A DNA stretch of 64,000 bases from Sanderia malayensis (taxonomy: Eukaryota > Cnidaria > Scyphozoa > Semaeostomeae > Pelagiidae): NCBI GenBank assembly GCA_013076295.1, contig RQOL01000876.1, positions 4,278,001 to 4,342,000 of the forward strand. Reading direction: 5' to 3'. The notes under the pieces were generated by a model. That model made no database searches. It was given only the letters and a program-made list of their open reading frames with translations, and had not been told where the DNA came from. A program made the translations under genes and the position numbers. Below, piece by piece: positions 1-12,554 of the stretch (its first letter is position 1; the number at the start of each line of letters is the position of its first letter).

Positions 1-1421
1 GGATGCCGATGTTTTAAAAGATGTTGGACCCGGGGAAAGCACTTTTATGGCCTGCTCCACATACAACAGAGCTCTGACTGGAAGAGAGGTCACAGACAGC
101 TGGTAATTGTTGTTAATAAGATTAATTTAATTCTATTGATTTGATTTTGTTTGTTAGGCCATAAATGGGGTTAATTGCCGTAATTATCGCAGAGCTATTC
201 GCATGTTAAATAAACATATCACTAATTTTCAATGCATGTGTATCCATACGTAACAGTATGGTATCAAAAGGTTGCGCATTTAAATGATTTCTGTAGCATC
301 AATATATTAAACATGTTTCATATGTTTTCTCTTTTTTCTTTCTCAGGTATGATGAAGTTTGTCACCCCAATTTCTCGTTTGACAATCCTGACAACAAACT
401 GGCCCGCAGCTTTACCCAAGTTGTTTGGAAAGACACGAGAAAACTCGGAATCGGGCTGGCAGTTACACGCAAAGAGCACACGATTTGCACCTATGCAATC
501 GCTTTGTATAGACCTACAGGAAACATCGCTGACTTCTATCGTGGCAATGTCACCAAAGGATCTTTTCACAAAGATGAGTATTGCAAAAATATCATAGATG
601 AAGATGAAGCGAAATCTTTCCAGACAAAAAAGATAATTCCTACAGGTATAACAGCGTTAGCGGACTTTAATTAACTGAGATTTATCTTGCACCAATCTTC
701 CAATTCCAGCACAGTGGAAAAATAATGTTCAAGCCTTGTGTGCCTCCTGGCATAGAGAGAATTAAAGTTAAAGTAAATCTTCCAATTTATGAGGCCTCCT
801 CTTTTCTTTCCCTTTAAATGTTTTTGCTTGCTTCTTCATGATGCTAAACCACGTTCGTAACTTATACAGATGCGAAGACCCGGGTCGAATCCAACGGCAC
901 GCAATTCACTCTTAACAAATCCCCGAGAAAGCCCAGCGTCAATAGGCGAACATTGTACTACAAAATTCCTGTAAACTTCATTACATCCGTCAATACTGGT
1001 TCAACATACGCAGTACCACTTGAACGTCAAAGCCAGCTGCAAGTGAACGCTGCAAGAAGGTCTGATCCATCTCCTCGAAGCACGGCCACTGCCGATGCTG
1101 CAGGAGACAATACAGAAGCACAGATGGATGCGATCAACTATGGATATGCCTACGATGAGAAATCAGCAACTGTCAAACCGAAGACGGAAGATAGTCCACC
1201 GAGCACGGGTTACGAGAGCGTTGACAATGGCGATGTTCAGGCTGATTACATCGGGGAAAAGCTTGCTCAACACACAGACGTGGCTCCTTCTGGTAATCTG
1301 CAGTCGAGTAATTATTTCGGAGCAGTTCAGCCGTCTTCGTATGAGAATGACAGTACCGAGCCTTCACTTGAAACGATGCCGATGATGACTAAGCAAGCGA
1401 AGAGAACAGTAGAAGACGAAT
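1..1421 (+). CDS. Gene 1, CAP module a (partial) plus linker exon
   Basis: Exon A is cut by the window edge (2-102) and shows a GES variant of the GEN motif and the closing S-W. Exon B (347-645) starts YDEVC and has SFTQVVW, so the His of the usual GHFTQVVW is replaced by Ser. The TYAIALYRPTGN core and the final Cys are present. Exon 870-1421 is a hydrophilic linker of about 184 residues without a recognised domain; it ends at a phase-1 donor (T|GTAAAT). Confidence 0.75.
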
Positions 1422-4400
1422 GTAAATATCTATAGTGTCTCTGATATCGACTCCTTGATACGGGTACTTAATTACCTGTTGTGTCACACTACGTAATAAT
1501 AATAATAATGATAATGATGCTAAACTCTACAATATCCCTCTTCTTTGCTTGTCAAATGCAACAACCCACCTTCGCTCGAACCTTAATTTTGCCAGTTAAT
1601 TTTGCGCGTACTTTCCTCACATTTTGAGTTCACTTCCAAAATGACACCCACTCTTGCAGATACACTGAACAAAGTTGCCTTGAATGTCCATAACGCTTTG
1701 AGACGAATGCACGGGGCTCCTCCGCTCACGCTGAGTGCAAAAATGAGCATAGATGCAGAGAACTATGCCCGATACCTGGCAGAAGAAAACAAATTTGAGC
1801 ATTTTAAGCATCTTGGTGACATAGGAGAGAGTTTGGCATTCTCTTGTAACACCGACGAAAGAATACCTTCTGTATGGAAAGCTATAAAGGACTGGTAAGG
1901 ATTGACACAAGAATGTGTTATAGTTATAATGACATAATGCTCTTTTTTGAGTCGTTTTTTTCTTTTGAATGTGGGATATTCCTTGTTTGACATTTTCTTC
2001 CTGATTTGTTTGGTATTTGTTATGAAAAGTCTTTTTTTTAAGGTACGAAGAGGTGTGCACTAAAAACTACGACTTTGCAAGTAGCTCGCAAACCGATATC
2101 AAAGACATTGCTCACTTCACCCAAATTGTTTGGAAGTCGACAAGAGAGCTTGGTATTGGTCGATCTATTGCAAGACGCGGGAATGAAACGTGTACATTTT
2201 TTGTAGCAAGGTACAACCCATCTGGTAATTGGCTGGGCCAGTACAAATCAAACGTTCTTCAAGGCACTTTCAACTCAGACATCTGTGAAAAGTTGGATGA
2301 TGTTGTGGAGCAAATGGCCTCATTGCCAAACGAAGAAGATGATGAGGAAATAAGTTTGTCTCCCCAAACCACAGCTCTTCCTCTGTCAGCTGCTGTACCT
2401 CAGGAAAAGCTTGATGGTGCTACAGCCAGGCCTGAAGGGTCGCTTGAAAAGAACGACACCCCGGAATTGCGACCAGTTGCGGAGGCTGAGGAAGTGAAGA
2501 GTGACCAGGAGCAGGAAAAGGAAGCCAAGCCAATAAAAAAACCAGCTGCCATTAAAGTAAACAATTCGACCAATATTGGTGACTCTGAGGATGAGAATGT
2601 AGTTGGAAATTGTCGCTTTTGGTTTGCTGACGGTAAGAACAGTTAGGATATGACTTGAATTGTTTCATCTGTGTTTGTTTAGTTCTGGGAGCTTCAGATA
2701 CCAGACGCCCCACTACATGCACGTTTGTTCTGTTTTTTTAGTTTTATCAAAATTTGCTAGCAATTCATTGAAGGTGCATAACTATTTCCGAAAGCTGCAC
2801 AATAGTCCTCCGCTGGAGATTGATAAAGAGCTCGTGAGGCAGGCATTCAATGGTGCAAAAGCTCTTTGCATCAGTGATACTGAACGACGAAGTATTGCCA
2901 ATAAAGATGTCGGAGAAAACGTCGACATTGCCTGCAGCCATGATGATTCAAGAGTCAGTGCCGCAGACTCAGTTACTAACTGGTAAGTGAGAATCAAATT
3001 TGAGCAATGGAGTCGAGTGTTTGTACCTAATTCATTCTTTTAGAAATTGTGTTATGAAGGACTTTCAATATTGTGAAGGAAGAAGGACTTTTGCTTAGAG
3101 TAGTCGTTTTATTTTTTAGGTATAAACAAGTCTGCGATACAGCATACAATTTCAAAACCCACAAGCCAGCCAAGGGCGACAGTGGCAGATTCACGCAACT
3201 CGTTTGGCGAAAGAGCAAAGCATTTGGCACAGCGTTCGTAACGAAAAAGAAAACAGATGGCATGTTTTGCACCTATGCTGTTGCAAAGTACTCCCCGGCT
3301 GGCAATACGCCGGGGGCCTTTAAAGATAACGTTGCACAAGGCACTTTCTCACCCTCGATTTGCAGCAGTTTGAATACGATGGCGAACAACGCAGCTGTGC
3401 AAGCCGAAAGAAGTGGCAACATTATCACGCCTGCACATGCGCACTTGTTCAAAGGCCTGGGCACATTTAAAGAGCAGGTTGACAATCATGCCATCAAAGG
3501 CTCACTGCATAATGTTGCTAACTTCGATTCGAAACCAACCGCTCAGCATTCAAATCATATTCTCCTGAAACAGAAACACAATCCACGTTTAAAGGTTCAA
3601 CAGATTCTAGGTGCAATGAACAAGAAAAAATCGTTGTGTGCTAAAGCTGGCATTGCCAACGGAATCTGTAGAGGTAATTTTATTTTGATTCTCTTTCGCT
3701 CATTTCACCCGCAATTCATGATTTACAGGCACTTTGTTGTTTGCATTCCTTTTGTGTACAAGTTGCTCAAGCAGAAGCATTGCTACCTATGCATCAACAT
3801 CTCAAGTCAAGTGGTTATTTATGATATGAACAGCTAAATAACTATGGATGCACTCTATCTATCTTAAGCACCCCTTATCTCGGGCTCGAACTCCTCGATA
3901 TTTTGAGCCTAGGGAATACGACTTTGTCATGAGGCATCTGCGTGTGATTCTAGCTGCACTGGAAGTTCAGAGTTTGGTATTGCACAACGAATTTCGTCGA
4001 ATCCACGAGGCTGGAAATTTGAGAATTTCGTCTGAGCTAAGTACAGCTGCTCGAGAATCGGCCATGAAGATCATAAAAGATAGGACACTTGGTGCATCGC
4101 AGTCTGGGGAAAACGTTGCTGTCAGATGTCGTGCATCATTTACTGTTCAAGAGGCAATCAACGACTGGTAAATGATCTTACCTCCCTTCATTGCCTTAAC
4201 TAATATTACTAATATTCACTAACATTACTTACTAATGTTCACATGTGTATAAGAGACGTGGCAAAATACCGTAATACTTCGATTAAACGAAGGGAGGCTT
4301 CTATTAGAGGGACGTTTAAAAGAAGGGGGCGTTTAATCGAAGCATTACGGTAACCCTGTGAAATACACTTTTTTTGCATCATCAACCAACGTTAAACTTT

Positions 4401-7400
4401 ACCTAAACCCAACTCTGTTCCCTGATACCGAAATATAATTTGACTTATACGAAGCTCACGTAATGATTTTTATATCGACTTCCGGGCAAAGTAGAGTCCT
4501 TTCAAGTAAGGCTGCTTCACTCCTACCCTCTTTTTTCCATTTAGGTACAAAGAAGTGTGTGACTCGAAGTACGATTTCACTGAAGAAGGAAATCAAGGTG
4601 CCAGTCATTTCTCACAGCTCGTATGGAAGAGTACGACAAGTTTCGGGGTTGGAAAGGCATTTGGAAATATCAACGGAGCACCTTGCATTGTAATAGTTGC
4701 TAAATATGAACCTGCTGGTAATATACTTGGAGCATTTAGAGACAATGTTAAACAAGGAAAATTTAAAAGAGAAAGCTGTGATTCATTGCGGAAGCTAACC
4801 GAGGAAATGATCTCCGACCAAAAACCGATGGCCGTGCCACAAGCTGGCAATAACACAAACTCTGTTGTTGTTGATAATAAGAAGCCTGCAATGAAAATCA
4901 AGAAGCCTGCAGAAAACAATGGTATCAACCCTAAAGCTGGACAACATGGACCTTCAAAGACAATGCCTGGAGAGACTCCGTCAGGGGCTAAACAGCCAAT
5001 TAAAAAGCCAAAAGCCATATCAAATGTAATGCTGATTCCACATGTTCCAACTGAAGCAGGTAAAGTGCACCATTGATTGAATCCAGCTTTGGCCATTGTT
5101 GGATCTATTTTTCACCATTTCTATTTCGATTTGTAGAAGCGAAAGAATTCAATGATGAATGCTTAGATGTTCACAATGCTTTGAGAGCAATGCACGATGC
5201 AGAAGAGCTGCATTCATCTCCCGATTTAGTTAAGAAGGCACAGCGAATTGCCGAGAAATCCATAATAGCCAACACCATGTCAACGGCCAGGAAGAGAGAG
5301 CTTACTAACTCGCATGGGCAGAATACTATTCTGGTTTGCGATCCAGTCAAAACAGAATATACGGCTGAAAATCTTATTCTACAATGGTGAGTCAACGTAT
5401 GAAACGTTATATCGACGCTTACAGCTCGCTTTTAAGATCGATAATTCTTCTTTGGATGTTTATAAAGAATTACTTTAATTTTCTAATCGTGAATACGTTT
5501 CTGTATGTTTGTTCATGATGTGATGAACTTCCTATTTTCAATTGTCTGGTTCTTCAGGTACAAGGAGGTCTGCACTGGAAAGCCGTTTATTAATGGTGCT
5601 TACCGAGGAATACTTGACCACTTTACACAGATAGTTTGGAAGGGGTCTACACAATTCGGAATGGCAAAGGCTTCTCTGAGTTCTGGTCTTGGTCATTGCA
5701 CCATTGCTGTTGCGTTGTACCGGGAAGCGGGCAACTATCTTGGACAGGCGAGAGATAACGTCAAGCAGGGAGATTTCGATGCGGAAAAGTGCGAATTTCC
5801 GGAAATTATTCTTGCAGAAGCTCGTGAAAAGTACAGAGAATTAAAAGCCAAACCAATCATTCCACCAACCACACGAAGCCCCGAAGGTTTGATGACCAGC
5901 CCGACTCCGGTGACTCAATTTACCGAAGCACAAACAACTATCAAACCGATTGTTAAAACAATGAAACCGGATGCTGATAAAGAAGAAGAACAGAAGCCAA
6001 CCCTGAGTCCGAAGACAACTATCATGCCGGTTGGTAAAACTGAGAAACCGGATACTGATAAAGAAGAAGAACAGAAGCCAACTCCGAGCCCGCAAACAAC
6101 TATCAAACCGATTGTTAAAACAATGAAACCGGATGCTGATAAAGAAGAAGAACAGAAACCAACCCTGAGTCCGAAGACAACTATCATGCCGGTTGGTAAA
6201 ACTGAGAAATCGGATACTGATAAAGAAGAAGAACAGAAGCCAACTCCGAGCCCGCAAACAACTATCAAACCGATTGTTAAAACAATGAGACCGGATGCTG
6301 ATAAAGAAGAAGAACAGAAGCCAACCCTGAGTCCGAAGACAACTATCATGCCGGTTGGTAAAACTGAGAAATCGGATACTGATAAAGAAGAAGAACAGAA
6401 GCCAACTCCGAGCCCGCAAACAACTATCAAACCGATTGTTAAAACAATGAAACCGGATGAAGTTAATGAAGAAGAACAGAAACCTACTACGAAACCGAAG
6501 ACAACAAAAGTGCCAACTATCAAGACAGTGAAACCAAATGGAGACGAAGAAGAAGACCAGAAGCCAACTACTAAGCCAAAGACGACTGTGGCAACAACTG
6601 TCAAGACAGAGAAACCTAACGAAGACAGTGACGATAATGTAAAGCCCACAGCAAGCCCAAAAACAACACAGGATCCCAGAGTACCAGTTTCATCAAATAT
6701 TGAAAACGAGACTCATACAGCTGGCACTAATGCCACTGATGATGGTAAGCAAGTTTGTTTTAAGTTGCAAACAATAGAGTTTAAGTCTAGCCTTGCTATT
6801 ACTTCTCTAATATAAACGTATGTATAATATATCAATGTATAAATGTGTGGTTTGATCTACTGTTCTTATAATCAACCTTACTTTACAGGTTATGCAAGCC
6901 AGGGTCTTGAAGCTCACAATACGTTCCGCAAAATACACAATGCAAATGAAATGGTTTTGGATAATGAGATGTCTGTTGGTTGTGAAGAATACGCGAAGAC
7001 GTTGGCGAGGTCAGATTCATTCGTATTGCAGCATTCTGACTCCGAGGACGGAGAAAATATTGCATTTAAATGTGCACCAGCATCTGAAATGAGTGGCAAG
7101 GAGGCAACGAAGAATTGGTAAGATTTGAATAGAATTAAATCTGTTTTATTTTGTCTTTCATTGCTGCTGCTTAGCGGAGCGAAGCGAAGCGGCTGCGCAA
7201 CAGAATATAATCGAGTCCTTCTCGAGAAAAAATCTTGGATGTTTGTGTGTTTGTTTGCGTCATTCTAGCCAGCGTGTGGCCTCAAATCCTCCTCCGTTTA
7301 GCCGCATGCTTCCAAAATGGACCATTTAGTATTAGCTTGTTTGTTAGTTCAACACTTGTGGCGAAGTGGTTGGCACTTGTGCTTGCCACTCGTGGAGTCA

Positions 7401-8793
7401 CGGATCGATTCCACCTAGCTCCACTTGAAGTTGAGTTGAAGTTGAGTTGAAATTAAATGAGGCCTGGTACACTGAGGATTTACAAGAGAAAGTAGATCCC
7501 CGGCGTACCGGGACTTTTCGTCTTTCCGTTCAGAACGATTTCTCGGCAGAAACGCCGAAAAACTATTAACCGATCGTACTCAACTACTAACTCTGTTGGC
7601 ACACCGGGGTGACGAGGCCAACAGTGCCGGTCTGTTCATATATATCCAGTGACATCTGCCTGGACACTCGCCTCCGATAAATATAGATACGTATAAATAT
7701 TTATCTGGAATTGTGTGCACAGTCTTTCCAATTGTGGGTATGAGTCAATACGCATGCGTATTTATATCACTTGCTTTCCTTTGTCTCAATAATTTAAGTT
7801 CGAACTTTATTTTGTTTTTGCTATTTTACCATTTATTATGATAAAGGTATCACCTTTCAAACATTTTATACTTTGTGCTTCTAATAATTATCTAACGAAA
7901 TTCGGGTTATATGAAATCTCTCTAGCACCATTATCGGTGGAAATGTGCATTGTAAATTGGCTCTTCCTCCTAACCTTATAATAATTATGTTCCATTATAT
8001 TATCTTGCTTCTATTGAAAAATGCTTCTGCATTTTGATGAATTTTGATAGTCTATTGCGTCTCTGGCATCTATCATGAGGTATTCTTTTGTCTCCACCAT
8101 AGGTACGAAGAAGTGTGCAACAAAGATTATGACTTTTCAAGCAACATACACACGACTAGCACAGGACATTACACCCAAGTCGTGTGGAAAAGCTCCAAGA
8201 AATTTGGCATTGGTCGTCACGTGAAGAGAAAGGGTCCACTGATTTGCACGTATGTGGTCGCTCGTTACAGGCCACCTGGAAACGTCGATGGAAAGTACAA
8301 CGACAACGTCAAAAGAGGATCGTTTGATAAGGACGAAACGTGCAAGAAACTAGATGAGTTAGCAGGAATCAAAGCTGACAAGCGGACCATTATAAAGCCA
8401 ACTATAAAAAGAAACAAAGGTATGATCGCTATTATACGTTCTATGATGCTTCACCTAAACGCTCTCTTTTTTAAGCGCCCCGTAATTATTGTGGGGCGTC
8501 TAAGCGAAGGAATCATTGAATCTCTTTAATTTGTTTATTCAACTCCTCTTGTTAAGCGCCATTACCAGAAAACACATGTAAACTCGTATGTTTAATAGGA
8601 GTAATATCGTTAGTCGTACTCCATGCTTACTTGATGTTATATTATTTATAATATAGTTTAGTATATAATATAGTTTATAAACTCTCTTATGCTCTTTTAT
8701 CGTTTTTTTCTAGTTGAATCAAACAGAGAGCTCCCGACTTCAAGAATTGTGAACGAAGAAGCGGGTGATGCAAATTTAAACGTAAGAGCCTAA
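1..8793 (+). CDS. Poly-CAP protein gene 1 (six CAP modules, 5' end missing)
   Basis: Coding exons read as 2-102, 347-645, 870-1421, 1660-1894, 2043-2632, 2742-2982, 3120-3673, 3954-4167, 4545-5059, 5137-5386, 5558-6744, 6889-7117, 8103-8419 and 8714-8793. They join into one open frame of 1,787 visible residues ending in TAA at 8791-8793. Introns inside a CAP domain are phase 2 (splitting the Trp codon before Y-x-E-V-C); all linker introns are phase 1. Family knowledge: CAP proteins are secreted, with a cavity lined by two His and two Glu. Only the last of the six modules is fully canonical, so ligand or metal binding is probably lost in several. The 5' end lies outside the window, so a signal peptide cannot be checked. 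A poly(A) signal AATAAA is at 9216-9221. The adjacent gene 2 has the same architecture, so the two are tandem paralogues. Confidence 0.82.
1660..2632 (+). CDS. Gene 1, CAP module b
   Basis: Exon A 1660-1894 carries VHNALRRMHGAP, FEHFKH and GES. Exon B 2043-2632 carries YEEVC and AHFTQIVWKS, so all four cavity positions are occupied, though GEN is GES. The tail of exon B is an acidic/Lys-rich linker of about 100 residues (EEDDEE, then KKPAAIK) ending at a phase-1 donor. Confidence 0.8.
2742..3673 (+). CDS. Gene 1, CAP module c (degenerate cavity)
   Basis: Exon A 2742-2982 has KVHNYFRKLHNSPPLEI and GEN but no His before it. Exon B 3120-3673 reads YKQVC (Glu to Gln) and GRFTQLVW (His to Arg). 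Three of the four cavity residues are therefore changed, while the fold landmarks (MFCTYAVAKYSPAGN, final Cys) are kept. The C-terminal linker is basic. This module probably keeps the CAP fold without its cavity chemistry. Confidence 0.78.
3954..5059 (+). CDS. Gene 1, CAP module d
   Basis: Exon A 3954-4167 has VLHNEFRRIHEAGN and SGENVAVRC but lacks the first cavity His. Exon B 4545-5059 has YKEVC and SHFSQLVWKS, so Glu, Glu and the second His remain. The following linker is Lys/Pro rich (IKKPAENN, IKKPKAI). The intron between the halves (4168-4544) holds a small inverted-repeat element. Confidence 0.78.
4267..4352. mobile_element. Small inverted-repeat element (MITE-like)
   Basis: 86 bp in the intron of gene 1 module d, with about 23-bp near-perfect ends: taccgtaatacttcgattaa at the left and its complement ending in attacggta at the right. 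It has no coding capacity. Similar tips occur at 53597-54089. Confidence 0.7.
5137..6744 (+). CDS. Gene 1, CAP module e with 162-bp Thr/Pro/Lys repeat linker
   Basis: Exon A 5137-5386 has DVHNALRAMH, but GEN is HGQN (Glu to Gln), so the first half of the cavity is altered. Exon B 5558-6744 has YKEVC and DHFTQIVWKGS. It then runs into a linker of about 300 residues whose core is a 54-residue unit: phrases such as TTIKPIVKTMKPDADKEEEQ alternate with TTIMPVGKTEK. Repeat starts are spaced 162 bp apart (5934, 6096, 6258, 6420). The Thr density suggests O-glycosylation (inference). Confidence 0.8.
6889..8793 (+). CDS. Gene 1, CAP module f and C-terminal tail
   Basis: Exon A 6889-7117 has EAHNTFRKIHNAN, LQHSDSEDGENIAFKC. 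Exon B 8103-8419 has YEEVC and GHYTQVVWKSS, so all four cavity residues are present. The intron between them (7118-8102, 985 nt) is the longest in this gene and carries a tRNA-derived SINE. The last exon 8714-8793 adds about 25 hydrophilic residues and stops with TAA. A weak alternative donor at 8781 (GTAAGA) lies inside this exon but would be phase 0, unlike every other linker intron. Confidence 0.8.
7351..7670 (+). mobile_element. tRNA-derived SINE-like sequence
   Basis: In the long intron of gene 1 module f. A tRNA-like head shows an A-box-like tggcgaagtggtt (7359-7371) and a B-box-like ggatcgattcc (7402-7412) at tRNA spacing, followed by an unrelated body. The 3' end is not defined. A functional tRNA is unlikely. 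Confidence 0.5.
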
Positions 8794-10047
8794 CTTAATA
8801 ATTTCTTCAACGTTCGCCTGACATATAGGAGACAGTTTTGAAGACAAGAGACGACTAACGGACTGCCATTAGCTCTTTGCACTATCTCGTCTAGCTTGAC
8901 GTTAACTGCAGCTTTGACAATACATTACTCGACTTTTTATACTTAGAACTACGTGTACATACTTTGCATTAAGTATATTGTTATTCTGACAATATTTGTT
9001 GCTTGTTGTTATAGCATACTTTTATGTGTGAAATAATTTGTTAAACTTAGTATCTGTGCTCATATCAACCGGGCATTAAGATATTTTTTCAACACGCATC
9101 CACACCTCGTTATTCAAGTTTCGAAGCAGAAAAATTTGATCTTTTCTAGCGATCAGCAAAATGTTGATACCAACTTTGTATTGAAAATGTTCACAAATAC
9201 ATTAACTTGAGTTAAAATAAAGGTCTGAGATGTTTTCAGAGCCCATTGGGGCATTTGCTATGAGTGAGCTTACTTATACATTTAAATTCAGAAGAGCCAG
9301 TGGCTTAATTTAGACTTTTTCAAATCGAGTATCACTCGCAACTTTATAATAGCTGGTAGCTCAGCGCACAAACCACGTCTCGCACAGAACTGCATTACTT
9401 ATCAATGACAGTACACACTGAAACGTCGACATTGTCTGACAAAAATTAACTGCTGGAGACTATTGGTCTGTGTCTGTTTGTTAACCGATCAGCAGTTTTC
9501 GTAAAGCTTAGCGACACACGGGAATAAATAACTGCATGTATACCGGTTGCTATTCTGGTGCATTTTGGCTGGTTTATGTGCTGCATAAGGTATAGTGGAG
9601 ATTTGATTTCTCAAACTTCACGGTCCTTGGGTTTCAGCTAAGGTCTTGTGAACATTTCATGAGATATAAGCACCTAAGGGTATATATCTCGTGCACTCCG
9701 AAGATGGAGGTTTTTTGTCGAGAAGCTAGTGTGTGAGATAATCTCAAAGAGAATGGTATTGATATCTAAGATTTTGCACATGTGTGTAAACAAGAATTTG
9801 TTCACTGCCCACCACCAGTTAGACTTGCAATATCCTGCTAGTCATGATTTTGATCTCTACTTCACATACACCCTGCGCCAGCCACATTAAGGACATTAAT
9901 GAGGATCGAAACTGTATAAGACGATTTCATTGACGATTCAATAATGATGATAATGATGATGTAGATGTTTATTTTTTCACGTTTGATCATCACAAATTCT
10001 TGTTATTTTATTATTATCAGCAAGTTTATGCGTGCTGATTAGAGAAA
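8794..10047. other. Intergenic region between the two poly-CAP genes
   Basis: About 1.25 kb without a supported exon. It holds the 3' UTR of gene 1 (AATAAA at 9216-9221) and the promoter/5' UTR of gene 2. Just upstream of the gene 2 start there is a pyrimidine-rich stretch ending in AG at 10019-10020, then 27 nt of leader with a tiny upstream ORF (ATG at 10028, TAG at 10040-10042). No TATA box stands out. Confidence 0.6.
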
Positions 10048-12554
10048 ATGCAGTTTTGGTTTCTTCCATTGCTGCTCTGCGTCTTTATTAGACGCAATAA
10101 CTGCCAGATCTCGAAGGACGACGAGACGAAGTTTCAGAGAGAAGCTGTCAAGGCACATAATGTATTCCGGGCTGTTCATTCTTCACCTGCTTTAAAGCTG
10201 GACGTGAAGCTGATTAAACAGGCTAAAGCACTTGCCAATGAAGCAGCCAAAATGCACGGATTTCACAGTTTAACAGCAGGTGAGAATGTGTTTGAAGCTC
10301 AGACGCCACAATTTGAACACATCGGAGGAAAAGAAGTCACCGAAGCTTGGTATGTTGAACATTTTCTAAATTGAACATCTCTAAATTCCAATAAGCCACT
10401 GTATAAGTAAGAGCATTACCACTAGAACTAAGAGGATGGTTGAAAATAATGACGTCTTCTAGAAAGGTTCTCTCTAATTGCATTCAAGTAGATTTAAAAA
10501 TCTACGATGTCTTTGGCAGATTTTATTTCTAGAGCTTACAGTGTGTTAAATTAAATATTGGAAACAATATCCTTTACTCCATGCTACTAACACATTAGAC
10601 GTTTCAGAAATTCCTCCAAAAGCTAAAAATATATAGTTAAACACTTCGTTTGTTCTTTTGTTGCCCTTTGTTACCCTGATGGCAATTAGAAAAGGTTGAA
10701 TTACACAGGATAGCCTTCAAAAACCGAGAATAATTAGTCAGTTCATCGACATTTCAATGCCTCCACCTTTAGAGTTTTCTTTTCATTTGAGAGTATATCA
10801 ATTTCATCGATATTTTTTAACCTGGTCTTGGCCACCAGTTTGTTCTTGGCGACACCCTCCAGACAAAATAAGTATTAATAATTAAATAAAGTTACCAGCT
10901 CTAGTTGAAATTTAACTTACTCAATTCATAATCACACTCAAGAGCCTCGATCGAAGTTTTGTGTGTGTGAAGGCACGTGTGCGAGTTTGAATTGATGACA
11001 ATTTTTCTTTTTATTTTGGGACTATTGAATAGACGTACATATGATTACACCTGAAACATAACCATGATATCTTTTTAAATTTCAGGTACCAAGATATCTG
11101 TTCTTCAGAGATTGACTTCAAGAACCCTGAGAAATTTGCTGCAAGCAGTTTTACACAGATCGTATGGAAAGACACAACGAAATTTGGAATTGCGAAGAAT
11201 GTATCTAAAAAGAATGGTAATTACCAGGTTTTTGTCGTGGCTTTGTACCAGACCCCTGGAAATGTTCGTGGACAATACAAACAGAATATCCATGAAGGAA
11301 GATTTAAGAAGTCGTATTGTGATCGATTGAAGAAGAACCAGCAATTGCATGGCAGAATCAATAACTTCATTACCACTACTAGTGTGAGGTCCAAATTGAA
11401 CCACCAGAAGACAAAAATACATCCTACAAAGAGTTCCCGTAAGTTTGCATTTACTGTGATGTCAAAATATTTAAGAACTTTTCAATCACAGCATGATAAA
11501 CGTCTTCTCTTATTATGAAAATCGCTGAACAGATAAGTGCAAATATATTTACGAATTTCATGTTGAAATGTTAAAATATTCTTTGCTGAATGTTTATGGT
11601 AACTGTATTATTTTTTTATTTTAGCCGGTAACTACTCCAAGAAAAGTCTTCTGGTTGATGGTTACAATGCTGGTGGAGCTATCTCCAGTGATCAATGGTC
11701 CATTGAGCCAAAGTTAGACAGTCGCTACTCGGAATCTGATGAAAACGAGAGAAGGATCCACGGTAATAAGGAGATCCACGTTGATGAGAAGGACAATGAA
11801 TACAAGGACAATGAATACGAAGAAGATAGACAGGTAAATGAGCCAGCACTTATTGAAAAAAGTGAAGGTCGGAACTCTAACAGACATGAAGAGTTCTATG
11901 AAAACCCCAAGGTCTTGGGACCCCAAGAGAATTATTACACAACTACGGGAGAGAGAAAAGATGGCGGAGTATCTCAGGCAGAACAGGCTTATGAGCTTCC
12001 ACAAGAAGTGGAACCAAAAGAGAACTACCTGACAACACAAAGTGGTACACAGAGATTTGATACAATTATCAAGCAATCATTTGGCTCGAATTCGTATGAA
12101 CACCGAGGTAATAATGTTCAAAACAATGACCCATCGCTTGGAAGTGAGTATGTTAGCTTCCCACAGGAAGCATCTAAAGGCGACACGGTGGAGAGATTCT
12201 GGGATTACGTTCCTGTTGAAAATAAGATCTTCTTGCGAGATAGTAAAAAACCAGTGTCGGGGATGCAGAAGAGTAAAACTGAATCGCATTCACAAAGTCA
12301 CAGTGAATTGGCGGGGAATTATGCAACTAAGGGCTCTGCTTTGGAAGAGGTCATCAAGGCTGTCAATAAGGAAGTCAGTCTCGCACAGGGTACAGCGCGT
12401 CATGCACCTTCTCAATCGAAACCGAAACCTGTCAATGATTTGAAGAAAACACAACTGCAGCATTCTGGGAAGAAAACAAGCAAAGCTGTTTCCAGGACTA
12501 CAGATACAGATGCTGGGCATGTTGATAGTCATACAAGAGTATTGCTTCCTGATG
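10048..12554 (+). CDS. Gene 2, signal sequence, CAP module 1 and linker
   Basis: Exon 10048-10349 encodes the signal sequence and the first half-CAP ([22 protein letters not shown]). Exon B 11086-11438 reads YQDIC (Glu to Asp) and SSFTQIVW (His to Ser), so only the first half of the cavity is intact. Exon 11625-12554 is a 310-residue linker rich in Glu, Asn, Ser and Lys with no recognised domain. The 736-nt intron 10350-11085 shows nothing recognisable. Confidence 0.8.
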
